Positions 21,811-34,242 of a DNA stretch of 64,000 nt are shown here, piece by piece. A model generated the notes under the pieces. It ran no database searches. It was not told the origin of the DNA and worked only from the letters and a program-made list of their open reading frames with translations. The DNA lies in contig VJWN01000001.1 of assembly GCA_007644065.1 (NCBI GenBank), forward strand, positions 1,006,340 through 1,070,339. Reading direction: 5' to 3'. Every line of letters begins with the position of its first letter. Position 1 is the first letter of the stretch. The translations under genes and the position numbers were made by a program. Source of the stretch: Margaritispora aquatica (taxonomy: Eukaryota; Ascomycota; Leotiomycetes; Helotiales; Discinellaceae).

Positions 21811-24800
21811 AATGTATGCATCGGATGTGAAAAGGTGGTTGCTGGTTTTTGCATTGGGTGGATATCATGTTGTGAAAATGGTTTAGCATTGCTGCGGGAG
21901 TTTGTTGGGCGGTGCGTTCTATCGCAAGGCGTTAAAGGGCATGGTAAAATGCTGGATATTAATGATTGGCTGGTATAGGTCATAGCATTTGCACCAAAAG
22001 CGAAATACAAATACTTTGACGATCAGATCACTCGCAATGGGACACAAAATCTTTCAGGTTCATGTGACATATTCTTCTCTTAAGAATTTCATTCTAGACA
22101 TGTTCGTCGTAGCACGCTGCATCCGCGATCTACATAAGTAATTAAAGGTGAACATCTGAGTTGCTTGACTAGCTGCTATGCCATAGCTGCTAGAATCTGG
22201 TATAAATACCACCGAGTTCCTATCCGCTGCTCGGAGACAAGTGGGGTTAGCTGGGTGAGGAAGATGACAGCGAGGGATTTGTTGATAGCAGAGCTTGCCC
22301 TTGATCCTGGAGATGCCGATACTCCGCTAGACGCTTTCAAAAATGGAAATGCGACAGCACTGCGCATTCTGATAGGAAAGATCAGGGGTCTCTGTCGTGG
22401 TCGTGTGAGTCGTATACTTTATGTCCTTAACGGGTCTTTAATAAAGGCTCAATCGAGTTTGGTGGATTCTTCCATGCCATTGTTGCGAAGGTGGAGGGTT
22501 TATATCTGCTTGTCAACTTCGAATTCGCTTTGCGGGCTATATACTCCATGTCCTCAATTCTATTTGCATATCTCACTCTGAGATGAAGCGTGAATTAGTG
22601 TAGCTGTTCATTAATACATTCTTAAATAAAGTAATGCGTAAAAGTCAACTTTGCCTTAGCTGAACTGCTGTATATAACACAAGCATCCAGGACATGAGAT
22701 CGAGGATCAAAGCAATGTGACAGATATAAATATCTATCATCTTGTAATAGTTCAAAGTCCAAAACTAAATGCCGCAGCGGATTCTGTCCTGGTCTGTTGT
22801 GCAGCTAGAAAGATTATCCGAGTCTTGGAGTTGGAGTGGGGTGGTAAGGTAGGACATGACTAGTCGATTGTCGATAGAGAGACGTATGTAATCTTCCGTG
22901 AACCAATCGATGTACAACAGAACACATATCAGGGAAGTAGAAGTTAGAATTGACAAGAGAGTTTTACACGACAGCGATTTATCTGGTTTGATTGCGAAAG
23001 CAGTATATTTATAACTAGCATCAAGAGATATCGAAGCGTTAAGTTAGGTGAATTAAGCGAATCCTGCACAAGTAACTGCAACTTCACTGCACACCTTCCA
23101 ATCTCTGCTCTACATGCCATACCCACAGAAGAGCTGGTAATACAGTCATCTTGAAGAGATTTTTGAGAGTTCCATAATCCCGTATATTAACTACATAATG
23201 GAAGTCTTTTATACTGTTTTCTCTGCATGCTGTGGAGCTGGTCACATGACGAGCAATTGATCTCACCTGGGTACCTCAACGCTCTCTTGACTTGACTTGA
23301 CTTGACTTGATCACTTTGGTATCAATTGCTGAGATTATTTGTAATTATAAGCTAAGGTATAAAAAGCGTCGTGGATTGGATCGTCAGTGGTATTAGTATG
23401 ACAATACAGTTCGCCTCCACATGGAGGTCAGCGATGGAACTTTTAGCACGGAATTGTAAGGTTGCATTCTATTTATGCAAGATTGAAGCGGTAATCATGA
23501 TTTTCTTGCGTGAGATGGTTGTTATGTTAGCTTTGAGGAAGACCTTGTTGTCGGAAAGGCAAAGGCAGCTGACAGTGGGGCCTGAGATGACAGTGGTGGA
23601 AAACTCAACATAATGTATGTTTGAAGACAAGCTATTTTTTATAGAGAATAGAGCGCTACTTCACTTCAATTCACTTCCATTACAAACATCTACAAGTAAT
23701 AAACACCGTAGGATTTCGAATCCGCGTCTTTGTCGGACTTTAATCCACACCAAGCATATATTGGCTCTTTCGAAGCGGTTTTACTTTTCCGTGAGGAAAG
23801 GCCTTTTAGCTCTGGAATGGCTTCTTTTTATACCCTATGACTCATAATTCATCTTGCCTTGAAATGAATTCGACTTCGCCTCAACAATGAAAGTGAGAGT
23901 GAAAGTGAAATTGGTGGAGGCTTTGGAAGTATTGGGGGTATGACATGAGAAGTATAAAGGGGTAGAAAGCGTGGTTGGCTAGCGAACAAGCTGTAAGAAT
24001 AGAGAGGGAAATTCTGTGCCGTACACCGTGTTTATCTAGTGCGATGATTGTGGAAGTATGTACTGCTGGTTCATGGTTAAAATTTCTTTCGCTAAATCTA
24101 AGAAGTGCCTGAAGCTTGTTGAAGAGGAAAGACTTGACATGAATCTGACCAGTGACTGCGAGTGTTGATATATCATCGAAGGTGGAAGATGCATGGGGGA
24201 TTCTTCACCGTGAACAATTCGAAGGTATGATCTTGTTTCTTCCGGTTTAAAGGTAACTCGACAGATGATGCCATAGTTGAATGAGCTGTAGATGATGTTC
24301 GTCCGACTAATCGCTGGTGAAGAGGTAGGGGATAGTAAGTTTCATTAAAATGCGATCATGTATTGCGATGCTCGAGAGAGATTCCTTTAAAGGATTTAAT
24401 TAGACTTGTGGGAGGAAGGTGGGTGAGAATGACGCAAATACTATCTAAAGGAGTATGTCTCATAAGCGAAGTCACGGGCGTCCCTTGTTGGAAGCATATC
24501 ACATGACTGGAGCTTGATGGCGAGGGCGACGAACAAGTTGGCATCGATTCAGTGTGCTTGGGAGATTTTGTGACATCTAAAATATTGCCATAAGTTTCAA
24601 GAAGAGTTGGGTTGAGGTAAATCTTCAAAAACCATTATCTTGGGTATGTACACCTGGAGTTGTGCTTGCTCCATACGACAATCCCTGTGAAGTGAAGAAT
24701 CAACAATGACAAACCTTCCAGGAGATGACGTACAACTTTTTGTCGGTATAAAGATGCTTCGCACACCATGTGATAGTGTTTGATTCAACATATCGCAACA

Positions 24801-25734
24801 CGAATCCAATCTTAGTTTAAGCTACCCATTCCTTTCTCCTCAATGAACGATTAGTCCGTGGGCAGTACATTTCATACACCTCATCGGCAGAGAAGAGCTT
24901 CATCTAGCCAGTATCGAAACCAGAGATTTTATGTGTTGCCTTTGTGTCTGTGAGTTAGACTCCCTTTGACATCGAGAGGTATAAAAGCACATGTAAGCCC
25001 ACGGGTTGCAATTGTGTCTCTGGAGGGGCGAACCTTAGGAGCTCTATAAAGGAAACAGCACTAATGTTTACGAAAATGCAAGGGATATATAAATATTTCG
25101 AAATAATTCACATATCTCATGACAATACCTGCAACTCTCCTCTTAATTTGTGAGGTGTCACATTCTAGGCTTCATCGGAGTCAATGAGCTAAGCGAGCTA
25201 TATTGTATCAGTGACACGAAATATCTACCAGGTCAAAATACAATGAGAAACAAGCTGATTTCTAAGCAGTCAAGCCAGTATCATGAATCTCTGTAGTTTT
25301 GCAGTCACGGAAGTCTTCTCCGTTTACTGCGAATCATTATACAAAACAATAACCATACTGCTTCAGGTTAAGTCGTCATAAGTGCCGGCAGACATTGCCA
25401 TCCCCACAAAGTCTACAATCCTTCAATATTCCTCTTTACGAAGCACCGGAAATCTTGAACCAAGTTCTGGATCAGAATTTAGCGCTTTGCGTGAAGTTCT
25501 ATTGTGCTTATTTATTTGGCACTCCTGTTGTTTGATGGGTAACCCCCCAAACGGTGAGAAAACATACGCTACTAAGTAGCATAAGAATCATAATCACACT
25601 GACAAATTCAAGCAAGGATAGGCACAATCTATGGCTTGCATAAAAACAAGATTCATTTCAGACGATACACAGCAGTCGATAAAACATACCATTGCCCAAT
25701 CACTACTAAAGCATAAAACCTAACAAGGTGTTAT
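21811..25734. other. Intergenic, nothing recognised
   Basis: 3.9 kb with no supported exon on either strand. It contains a small CTTGA tandem repeat, and otherwise only short chance frames. The left part must hold the 3' untranslated region of the aminotransferase and the right part that of the minus-strand gene ending at 25735. Confidence 0.5.
23286..23310. repeat. CTTGA microsatellite (five copies)
   Basis: Five perfect tandem copies of CTTGA in gene-free sequence. Confidence 0.95.
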
Positions 25735-26703
25735 CTATACCATACTTTCCCTAATTTTGGCACCGTCGCATGGCAGTTTCAAATCGAATTTGCATCTACC
25801 CTCACCCTCGACCGTTTCATCTTCATTTATTTTCTCAAGTTCAAGTTCAATCTCTTGTATCTTCATCATGACCTTGACACGTTTTGCCTTACCTTCCACA
25901 ACCCACTGCCCCAGATCTGCGAACAGCTTGCCACCTGTCCCTATCATCAACGAGTCCAGTCGAGGTTCCTCTCGTAGGGTGGAATTCTTTTGATTCTTAG
26001 ACTCGGCATCCTCTTGATCTTGGATCTCTGCCACAGTCATTGCTGCAACATTCGGCAGCAGCTGATCCATAGGCTCGATAAATTTATTTGCAATAGCCAT
26101 GGACTCTGATTGCTCTGCGATCATTGTATAAGAAGATCCGACGCTTTCTGCTTTGCTCTCAGTGGTTCCACTCGCTTGTAACAGGTTGAAGTTTATGTTT
26201 CTTCTCGCTTCCTTATCGGTGTCGATATTAATGTCTTTTCCAATGCTATCCAATTGCACACTGATCGCATCCTATATCCATCAGTATAAGATCTCCACCT
26301 CTCACAAAGAACAAACAACCTTCTCCCACAAAAGATGTCTCCACCTGCCACCAATGCCCGTTCCCCATCCACACAGGTGCTCTTCGCTAGTTAACATCAT
26401 ACTTCCTCCATCCGCAGGAAAATTATTGTAGCAGTCCCACCAAGACCCTAGATTCTTTCTGTCCGCAAAGCCTTTGCCTCCTCGTTCGAGCTGGCAAGTG
26501 GTATCATACTCCCTTCCGCGGAGACATGACTCTCTCTGTGGACAAGGACCTCCCCCTTCAAGCTCGATGTGTCGAATGAGCGCCCTGGGACAATCCTGAT
26601 TGACGAGCCGTTTAGTTGGGGACATGACGTGACCTCGACAGGTATTGGTTTCCTCGTAGGTGCAAGAACATGTTGTGTTGTGGAGTACTGTTACTATGCA
26701 CAT
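25735..26703 (-). CDS. Cysteine-rich Met-Cys-Ile protein, unknown function
   Basis: Two exons: 26703-26320 and 26271-25735, about 306 residues. The acceptor ATATAG is clear. The donor is either GTTGTT (exon end 26320) or GTTTGT (exon end 26317), both phase 0 and differing by one valine. The N-terminal half carries about a dozen cysteines in short-spaced pairs (MCIVTV, TTCSCTYEETNTC, GGGPCPQRESCLRG, HLCGWG) and many Gly and Trp. The C-terminal half has none until near the end; it is acidic and helical (MTVAEIQDQEDAESKNQ, MKIQEIELELEKINEDE). There is no signal peptide. The N-terminus recalls a widespread ascomycete type of small Cys/His proteins that start Met-Cys and follow with Tyr-x-Cys-Gly-His; metal binding is possible but unproven. 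A similarly built gene lies 576 bp upstream on the same strand. Confidence 0.65.
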
Positions 26704-27279
26704 TTTGAACCTCGAGTAGTTTACTTCTCTTGCTGATGCTTTCAGAACATATGCAAATTGAAAATAATGATGAGTTTACCAAGCCAAAAAAGCTAATGTC
26801 GTAGAGAGAGAAGCTGGAAATGAAAAACGTATTGAAAAGATTGATAAAGTGTATGCTTGAAGAAACGCAAAATGCGAACACAGGCTGTCCCTTCCTTGAG
26901 AGGATTCTGAATGGAATTGGAAGAACGACCAGACCCAAGTGGGTAGAACCCAGATCCACATGAAGCTGCAGTTCACGAGATGTGAGACCTAGCACATTGA
27001 TTCACGCTTCGAGGGATTCTTGGGAGGCCGTCCTAACTTTAGAGTTGCCTGAAAACATAAAATATCATAATCAAAATACGAATGGATCAAAAACTTGCAG
27101 ACTGAAGTACCGATTTTCTATTGAGTGCATCTAGCCGCATTTCAAGTAAAATACGTTGCGGTGATACCGTAGAAGTAACAAAACTTCAATGAGTGGTGGA
27201 GCTCAACGGCCGAACCATATTGAAGGCAGCCTTTGTATGTAAGAATCGTTCTGAAATTGTACCAAGCCACAAAACTCGC
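26704..27279. other. Spacer between two tandem cysteine-rich genes
   Basis: 576 bases between two minus-strand genes. It must carry the promoter of the left gene and the 3' end of the right one. A minus-strand open frame crosses it (to 26995) but has a composition unlike the exons and no family likeness. Confidence 0.5.
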
Positions 27280-28339
27280 TCATGCCATCTCAATATCATC
27301 AGTAGGTTCTTGCTTGATCTTCGTATCAATGGATTGATCCTTGCCATCAGACTTATCCGCACTATTATCACCATCTCGTGCCGGAGAATCATCCTCCAAC
27401 AAATCGTAGAGCTCACCTTGACGCTTCTTGTACTGCTCGCTGCGCTTTCTGCCACGCAATCGTTGCTCGTTGGCCGGGTAGTTTGGACGGTATGATTCAG
27501 GTTTCTTCGTGGTCTTGACGCTATCAGAGTTGTCAGGATTATGGTCAAGTCCACGTAGGAGTACTTACGCAGGGTCTTTGCCTCCACGCGCAATCCAGCT
27601 TTGGGTAAGCGAATCAATGTCACGCTCCAACTGGCGGATTCTGGGGTTTGTATTAGTAGTTATCTTAGGAGAAGGTGAAAGGACGACGTACTTCTTTTCT
27701 CTATTGAATTGATCTACAGAGGTCTCGCTGTATAGAGCTGGGCCGTCGTTGCTCATAGTTGTATCGCCTCCAGCTGCATTCGACTCTGGTGGTTCAGATT
27801 GAGTTCTGTCTCCCAGATGCTCGGACGACTTGTCATTCCGCTTTCTGCTCAAATATTAATATCTTGGACTAGAAAAGAAAGTTAAGGTGTTGCACCTTCT
27901 CTTTGAGTTGCTTGCATCTTCTTGAGTAGAAGTGTACTTCAAAAACGAAAGCTCATTCTTCATGATGCGAATCTGATTGAAGACTTCAGTAAGACGTCGC
28001 TGATCCCGCCTACAGAATGTTAATATCCTTTCATCAATTGACTAGTTACACGTTTACTTACTCGTACATGCTTTCTTTCTTGGCGCGAAAACTGCCCTCC
28101 TTCTCGAACCTCCACGAGTGACCATTATCTCCCTGAGCACCGTTTCTGCGACGAACGCATTGTCCACCATTGCGACAATAGCAGCGTTGGCTATAAGAAC
28201 TCTCAGTTACTCGTTCATATTTGGGACAAGGCGCATTATCGATCTGAGCGCGCGTGTGGTTGATATGCTCAAGGCAGATGACGGTATTAACTGCCACAGA
28301 AAGACAGTTTTGGTAAAAGGTGGTGCTCTCGATACACAT
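27280..28339 (-). CDS. Cysteine-rich N-terminus plus basic coiled-coil protein, unknown function
   Basis: Five exons: 28339-28062, 28009-27896, 27844-27692, 27640-27569, 27520-27280, giving 285 residues. Every intron is about 50 nt and in phase 2, with donors GTAAGT, GTGCAA, GTACGT and GTAAGT. The first ~65 residues hold eight cysteines (MCIESTTFYQNC, VICLEHINH, APCPKYER, QRCYCRNGGQC). Then follow a basic helix (RRDQRRLTEVFNQIRIMKNE), an acidic/Ser-rich linker, a second helix (IRQLERDIDSLTQSW), and a Lys/Arg patch (RLRGRKRSEQYKKRQGE). The tail is acidic with a SUMO-like motif, IKQEPTDD. This pattern suits a nuclear protein. I do not recognise the family. It shares its Met-Cys-Ile start and cysteine-rich head with the next gene downstream. 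Confidence 0.75.
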
Positions 28340-29685
28340 CTTGAATAATTCAAAATATGTAAGGTGTGAAAGGTTGCAGGAAAGATGATGTGGAGGTGGT
28401 CCAGTTTGTCGTGACGCGCCAGATTTAGCAAGCGACTAGAACAACAAGCTTGGAGTAGCATAAAGATGATGCTGTGACAACCTCTGACGTAGAATCGAAT
28501 TCAAAAGTGAATTTTCCATTAATCCAAATTTTCTGCAGATGATCTTCCCAACGGGCAAATTTGTCGTGGTGCAAAGTGCCTTCAACCACTCAAGTACAAC
28601 CAGCGCACCACTATCAATCTTGTTTGTTGGCTAATGAAGTGACGTTTAGAAACTTTTGCACCTTGAACTAATGTCAGTACATTCTCGAGAACTCCCACCT
28701 CCTCTTGACGTAAGTAACATGTTTAATTCTATTGCTGCCACACTGTTCTACTTCTTACAATATTCTTCTAGTGCAATTGGTAGTTAAGGAATGATGCATA
28801 ATCTTACCTTCCTCGCTTGATGACTCCATAAACAAAGTTTACAGGTATGCATCATCCAGTGGTCAAAGACACCATAAAGCTGCCTATCTGTAATTATGTT
28901 TAGTTTGGTATGACAATAGAAATTCAATCACCCACCAGAAGAGCCATCTATCCGTGCCTCCTGTTACAATGATTTGCATTGCTTGCTGGTCCTTACCAGA
29001 GTCGTTTCGAATACAGTGAATCGGTGGACAGAAAAGCGAAAAGACGTAGGATTACAACCTCCTAAGATATATGATACTACTTGGAGAGGTTCAAAGTTGG
29101 AAAGAATAGGAGAGGCACTAAAAATTGCCATTTTGCAATCCTTGCATGAGAAATCATCACTTAGGTTCACTGTATTCATATGCATAACAGGCATTGTCCA
29201 CTCTCGAAAATATCTCTTGAAAGACTACGCCTATTACCGTACAGATATGCGTATCCAGTCTCCCAGCCTGTCCTCCATAAAGAACCGATATGAGACGTAG
29301 TAGCAGAACCCTAGCTCACGCTCAGAACCACCCCGGACGCTGGAGAAAGGAGACACGCAAAAAGATCTTGCCAAACAACGCATTCAATGAGACAGAGAAG
29401 AAATAGCGCAGCATAGCGAGAAGAAGCCCCCATGCCAAGATGTATCCGAACCAGGAGAGGAAGAAGAGCGATTTGCGAACCGTGCGTGCTGAGGTATATG
29501 GGTAAGGTCTGCGAAGAGGTTTGACGTATCCGTGTGTATCAAAAAATGATGTGTTGACGCCGAGAGGAGAGCAATGCACCATATCTCCGAGCGATGTCCC
29601 ATCCTGCAGAGTCTGCATCACCCAGCAGAAGAACCGAACACAAGACCGATGTCATTAGAGAAGAGGGAGGTCGACGATGGTAGCT
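28340..29685. other. Intergenic, nothing firmly recognised
   Basis: 1.3 kb between the cysteine-rich gene's start and the RHO1 stop codon. Two open frames of about 100 codons (plus 28974-29300, minus 29322-29621) have no family likeness. The second would lie in the RHO1 3' untranslated region. Confidence 0.45.
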
Positions 29686-30660
29686 TTACAAAACAATGCA
29701 CTTCTTCTCCTTCTTCTTCTTGGTCAAGAGCGCTGCACGTGTGGCATGTTCGAACACCTCACGAACACCCTCATTTGTCTTTGCCGAACACTCAAGGTAC
29801 TTGTAGGCACCAATCTTCTTGCGGACTTCCTCACCCTAGTAAGTATTGTCAGCTTCTGTCTCAGATTGCAGTTCCGTTGGATAGCGGCAATATTTTGCGT
29901 CACCGCTTCCAACCAGAAAGTTGTATAGTCTTACCTGCTCAGGAGTAACAGGCTTTTGGCTTGTCTTGTGGAGCTCTTCGATGGTCTTTTGATCGTAACG
30001 TAAATCCTTCTTACATCCAACAAGGATAATAGGAAGCCCGCTGCAGAAGTGCAAGACTTCTGAAATCCACTGTAGTCGAGCACGTGTCAGTGAAATATTA
30101 CCCAGCAGGAAAGCATACAGCATGATTCTAGGAAGGTCAAACCTTTTCTTGGACGTTATCGAGGGAATCTGGCGAATCGACGGCAAAGCAAATCAGGATG
30201 ACGTGGGAGTCCGGGTACGAGAGAGGGCGGAGACGATCATAATCTTCCTGTCCAGCTGTATCCCATAGCGCTAACTCGACGCGCTTTCCATCAACCTCCA
30301 CATCGGCGACATAGTTCTCGAACACGGTTGGGACGTAGACCTATAAGAGAGAAACAGTTAGTCCTATCTTCTGCCTAAGTGTGTTGGCCGTATCGGGTTC
30401 TAGAAGTTGTATCGTAGATTGAAGCCGGGCAGACGACTATGGGCCAGAAACCAGGCATCGGAGATTCAGGATAGTGGTATCTTACTTCTGGGAAGGTTCC
30501 CTTTGAGAATACGCTATAGGAATATTAGAACAGGCTCTTGATGTGAATAGGGGACGAGTGGTTTGGAATACGAATTTCAGGGTAGGACGTACATCAAAAG
30601 ACAGGTCTTTCCGCAAGCTCCATCGCCAACAATCACGAGCTTTCTTCGGATTTCTGCCAT
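29686..30660 (-). CDS. RHO1: Rho1-type small GTPase
   Basis: Five exons (30660-30593, 30513-30486, 30340-30143, 30069-29935, 29835-29686) give 192 residues, the usual Rho1 length. Seen in order: [20 protein letters not shown] (P-loop), the switch I segment [37 protein letters not shown] (switch II), the guanine-specificity motif GCKKDLR, the Rho insert helix ([17 protein letters not shown]), [10 protein letters not shown], a polybasic stretch, and the CAAX box CIVL. A final leucine predicts geranylgeranylation and membrane anchoring. Rho1 in fungi activates beta-1,3-glucan synthase and protein kinase C in the cell wall integrity pathway and polarises actin. The second exon is only 28 nt and carries most of the sequence between the P-loop and switch I, so it is easily missed by automatic gene calling. 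Confidence 0.97.
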
Positions 30661-30936
30661 GTTGTGTGAGAGTTTATGTATTTAGTTGTAGTGGTTGATG
30701 TTGAGTTTGGGGAGTTTGATTGTTGATAGAAGATGAGGCAAGCAGGTCTGGAGTGAGGTTCCTTAGCGTGCTGCGGTTGCCGTTGGTCGCCTTAGGCTGC
30801 TGCTGCTATTCAAGGTTGAAGGTTCCTGTTGTTGGACGGAAGTGGATGGAGTGGCTCAAAGGTTGACTGGGGTTTACAAACCCAGTCCTGCAGCGGCGGT
30901 GGGCAGATACAGAAGGGCACTAACTGGCTAATCGGG

Positions 30937-30980
30937 GGCAGAAAGTGGCAGAAAGTGGCAGAGAGTGGCAGGAGGCAGGC
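30937..30980. repeat. AAAGTGGCAG short tandem repeat
   Basis: About four diverging copies of a 10-base unit (GGCAGAAAGT) some 280 bases upstream of the RHO1 start codon. Confidence 0.85.
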
Positions 30981-32668
30981 GACAGACAGGCTTTCCCAGC
31001 TTTGGAACTGTACAGTACTGCTGGACTAGTCCTAGTACTAGGACTGCACTCGTAGGCGGTGTCCAAACCAGTTCAAATGGGGAACCCCAACAACGACTTC
31101 CAAGTCTCCCTTCAACACGGTCCAGGCAAGGCGCGGCTGATAATTACGCGTACTGTAAGGTATGTACTGTACTGTATCACTCTGCACAAAGATAATCCAA
31201 TGGACACCGATTTGGGTGATAAAACAAAAGATAAAGATAGATGTTTGATATGCAGCTTCAGAATGCGGTTCTTGGCCTAGATGTGCAGTATGTCCGTCTC
31301 TTTATACTCCCAGACATCGGTGATTCATGAGCTCCCCTTATACTTTCTCAATCACGTCTACCTGAACACTAGCTCTTTGCTGCGGAACAACAATTTTGAA
31401 TCATCCGGTGTGTTCAGGACCTTCAAAATTTGAATCACTGGTATCAAAATGAGCCTTGTAGGTACAAAGGTAGGCAGACTGCAGCCAGCGGTGCATTCCT
31501 GCAAATCGTTCAACCACGCGAGTCACTGGATTTCGGATATGAAGGAGATTCTAATGATGCTCTTCGTCAGCCTCGAAATTCGGAAACAAAGAGAGCTTCA
31601 TCAGTGTCCATCTTTGTCTAGATGGTTGACTGCTGTGCCCCCCCAAACTACCATCTATATCCCATACCATATTGGACAACATCAGCCTCTCGGACTTGGT
31701 ACGCAGAGACGGATTTCAGCTGACTGCAATTGAGACACACCATCGGATATACTTCACAGGATGGCTCACAAATTCAAATTTCACTCACATTTTATTGCAC
31801 ATTTGAAGACATCTATCTGTGTTGACCTGTTCACGAGCTCTACACCGCAAGTACGACCTACATAGGTCGAAAGGACAATTGGAACCTGCCGGGTGGAGGG
31901 AAACCGCATGAGCCTGCATGCAAGGAGTCTTCTGTTGGTACTCCATTACTGGAAACGACATTGCACACAAGCCATCTTCAAGTCAAAGATTCTGTACATA
32001 ACCGACGACAGTCTATGTGACACCGAGGGTGACCCTGAATAACTGGCCGAGCCATACTTCTCACACTGGATGTTGGAAATCCCTCTTACCTACTAATTAG
32101 TAACATTGAAATTAGATATATGCCAAGGCAATCTGGCTGAGATAACAATCCAGGCTTCTCTTGGTACGAAGTACGAGGCAGCGTATCAGCCTCCGTCTAT
32201 GCAATGCAATGGCCACGAACACAAGTCCGGAATACCCTTCACAATCAAGCTCTGAAGCTTGGAATACATACTGCTGTATCTGAGAAGACCCGACAAGTAT
32301 GCAATGCTACATTACATATATTATGTCGCTCGCCTTGTGTTAAGACACTCAAAACATCGTAGTGAACGAGTGATCAGCAGGTGGTGACGAAATCAATAAG
32401 TCAAAATGTCCTCGACTCGACTCCTTGTAAAGCTGAACGAGTGACATGTTCATAGTCCACGGACATTTCGTCCCCAGCCACATCCATATCCCATTGAATC
32501 ACGTCCCTGCCCGGCAAAGCGCTGACAGACTGTCCAATAGGCACGAAGCCTGCAATATCCCCATATTGACGCACTGCAGTTGGGGCGGAGCCTGGCACCA
32601 GGACGATGGAGGTTCAGATGCAGAGTCCTGGAGGACTTGTGCTGATTTTATGTAAAATATGCAAACAG

Positions 32669-32694
32669 AAGCACAAGCACAAGCACAAGCACAG
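32669..32694. repeat. AAGCAC microsatellite
   Basis: Four copies of the hexamer AAGCAC (the second half of the unit repeats as GCACAA) in the RHO1-uL24m spacer. Confidence 0.9.
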
Positions 32695-33070
32695 TTCCGC
32701 TCATGTTATAAGGGCCTGGATACTTAGGCACGTTTGAATGACTTTGATAGCTCAAGGGACATACCTAGGTACTTCTTCTAGCTTACAACCATCGCTCAAT
32801 CTACTGAAACACTTCAGTTGATTTCTGTACTAGAACATGCCCCGCACAGTTGCCAGAGTACATAGTCGCTAAATTCTAATAACGAAATGTAGACATTTAG
32901 TAGAGGCTTCGTGGTCACGTGCTCTGGCATGGAAAGGTTCCACTCGATGTTGAGTGAACCTCAGTTTTACCTAGCTCATGCCAAGCCTAAAATCGCGACT
33001 CTCACAAAAATATACAGCTCCCTACAATCCAACTACCCACGCCCAATCCACTCTCCACCTCTCTGCAACC

Positions 33071-34242
33071 ATGCAGAAGGTAATCCGGCGTACGATTCTC
33101 GCAGAAAAGCAAGTCGCCCGCCGACTTGAAAAGAGGAAAGACAAAGCCAGTCGAATATGGCGGAAGACAAACAGGGAGCAAAACCTCTTCGCCAGGAAAG
33201 AAAGCACAACACTACTCAAGACTGCAAGGTTCAATCGAAGAGAGGACTATGAGCTGGGCCCATTGGCACCGAGGAGAGATGTGGGTGATAATAAGGACAA
33301 ATATGGCACCATAAGCACACAGAGTTTGAAAGGCCCAATGCTAGAAGCTGAGGCAAGGCAGAAGGCAAGAGACGCTATCGGAGGGAAATATATGAACATT
33401 GTGAGAGGTGATAGAGTGGTGCTGCTGGAAGGAAAGGATAAGGGGAAGATTGGAAAAATAAGTGATGTGAACATTCCACGGTGCGAGTTCACTGTTGAAG
33501 GCTTGAATATGGTATGCATTTCCTGTCCCATTTCTACACCGTCATCAGTGCTTCACATTAACACTGAATCACACAGATTGATGTCGCCGTTCCAAAATGG
33601 ATGATCAACGCCGAAGAATCCGACCAACGACCTATCCGCACTATCGAAAAGCCCGTCTCTTTCACCAAAGTTCGTCTTGTATACCCTCTTGAGGACCCAG
33701 AGACAGGTATTACCCGCGATGTCATTGTCAAAGAATTGATACACTCGAAGATGTGGTTCGACAAAAGTGGGAAGCGCTCCTGGTCACGCCTCATTCCACA
33801 TCTCAACATCGCAATCCCATGGCCCAAGAGAGCGCCCAAAGAGTACACCGAGCATCCATGCGATACATTGAGATTGGAGGTCGAGACCAAGACGTTCATG
33901 CCCACGTTGCTGACGCCCCCGATGCCAGGGAGCGTGATCGACGAGTTGAGAAACAAGTACTCTGTCTTCAGGACGAGACACGATGCAGACTACATCGCGA
34001 AGAAAGAAGCTGAGGACGCCGAGACGGAGGAGAAGAAGCGTCTATCCCGCGAGATGCGTATGACGCCTCTGAAGGAAATCAATCGCAGAGAGAGGGCGAC
34101 AAACAGAGCGAAGAACAACAACAAGCTGACTCCGGAGATGAAGATCCGTATCGGCAAGTTGATTGATGAGAAGAGAAAGATGTTGCTGGCGAGCATTGGG
34201 GCTCCAGAGGGTGCAAACATTGTGGGGCCCCTGAGTTTGTGA
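33071..34242 (+). CDS. MRPL40: Mitochondrial large-subunit ribosomal protein uL24m
   Basis: Two exons (33071-33511, 33577-34242) encode 368 residues. A KOW motif, the hallmark of the L24 family, is at residues ~109-134 (NIVRGDRVVLLEGKDKGKIG). The family's fungal extension follows (IDVAVPKWMINAEES, VYPLEDPETG, SWSRLIPHLNIAIPWP). The C-terminal ~100 residues are highly charged. In the mitochondrial ribosome L24 binds 23S-type rRNA near the exit tunnel and helps start large-subunit assembly. The chosen start gives MQKVIRRTILAEKQ, which I believe is the common start in related fungi. An in-frame ATG at 32978 would add 31 residues free of acidic side chains, resembling a mitochondrial presequence, so it could also be the true start. 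The gene converges on ELP1. Confidence 0.9.

Larger units (their letters stand above)
30661..33070. other. Divergent promoter region between RHO1 and the uL24m gene
   Basis: 2.4 kb without a supported exon, flanked by divergent genes, so both promoters lie here. It contains two short tandem repeats (listed). Open frames are short and unlike any protein I know. Confidence 0.5.

Noticed and set aside
29322..29621. Minus-strand frame of 99 codons with one membrane-like segment
   Set aside because: It lies 65 bases after the RHO1 stop, most likely in the RHO1 3' untranslated region, with no known homologue.
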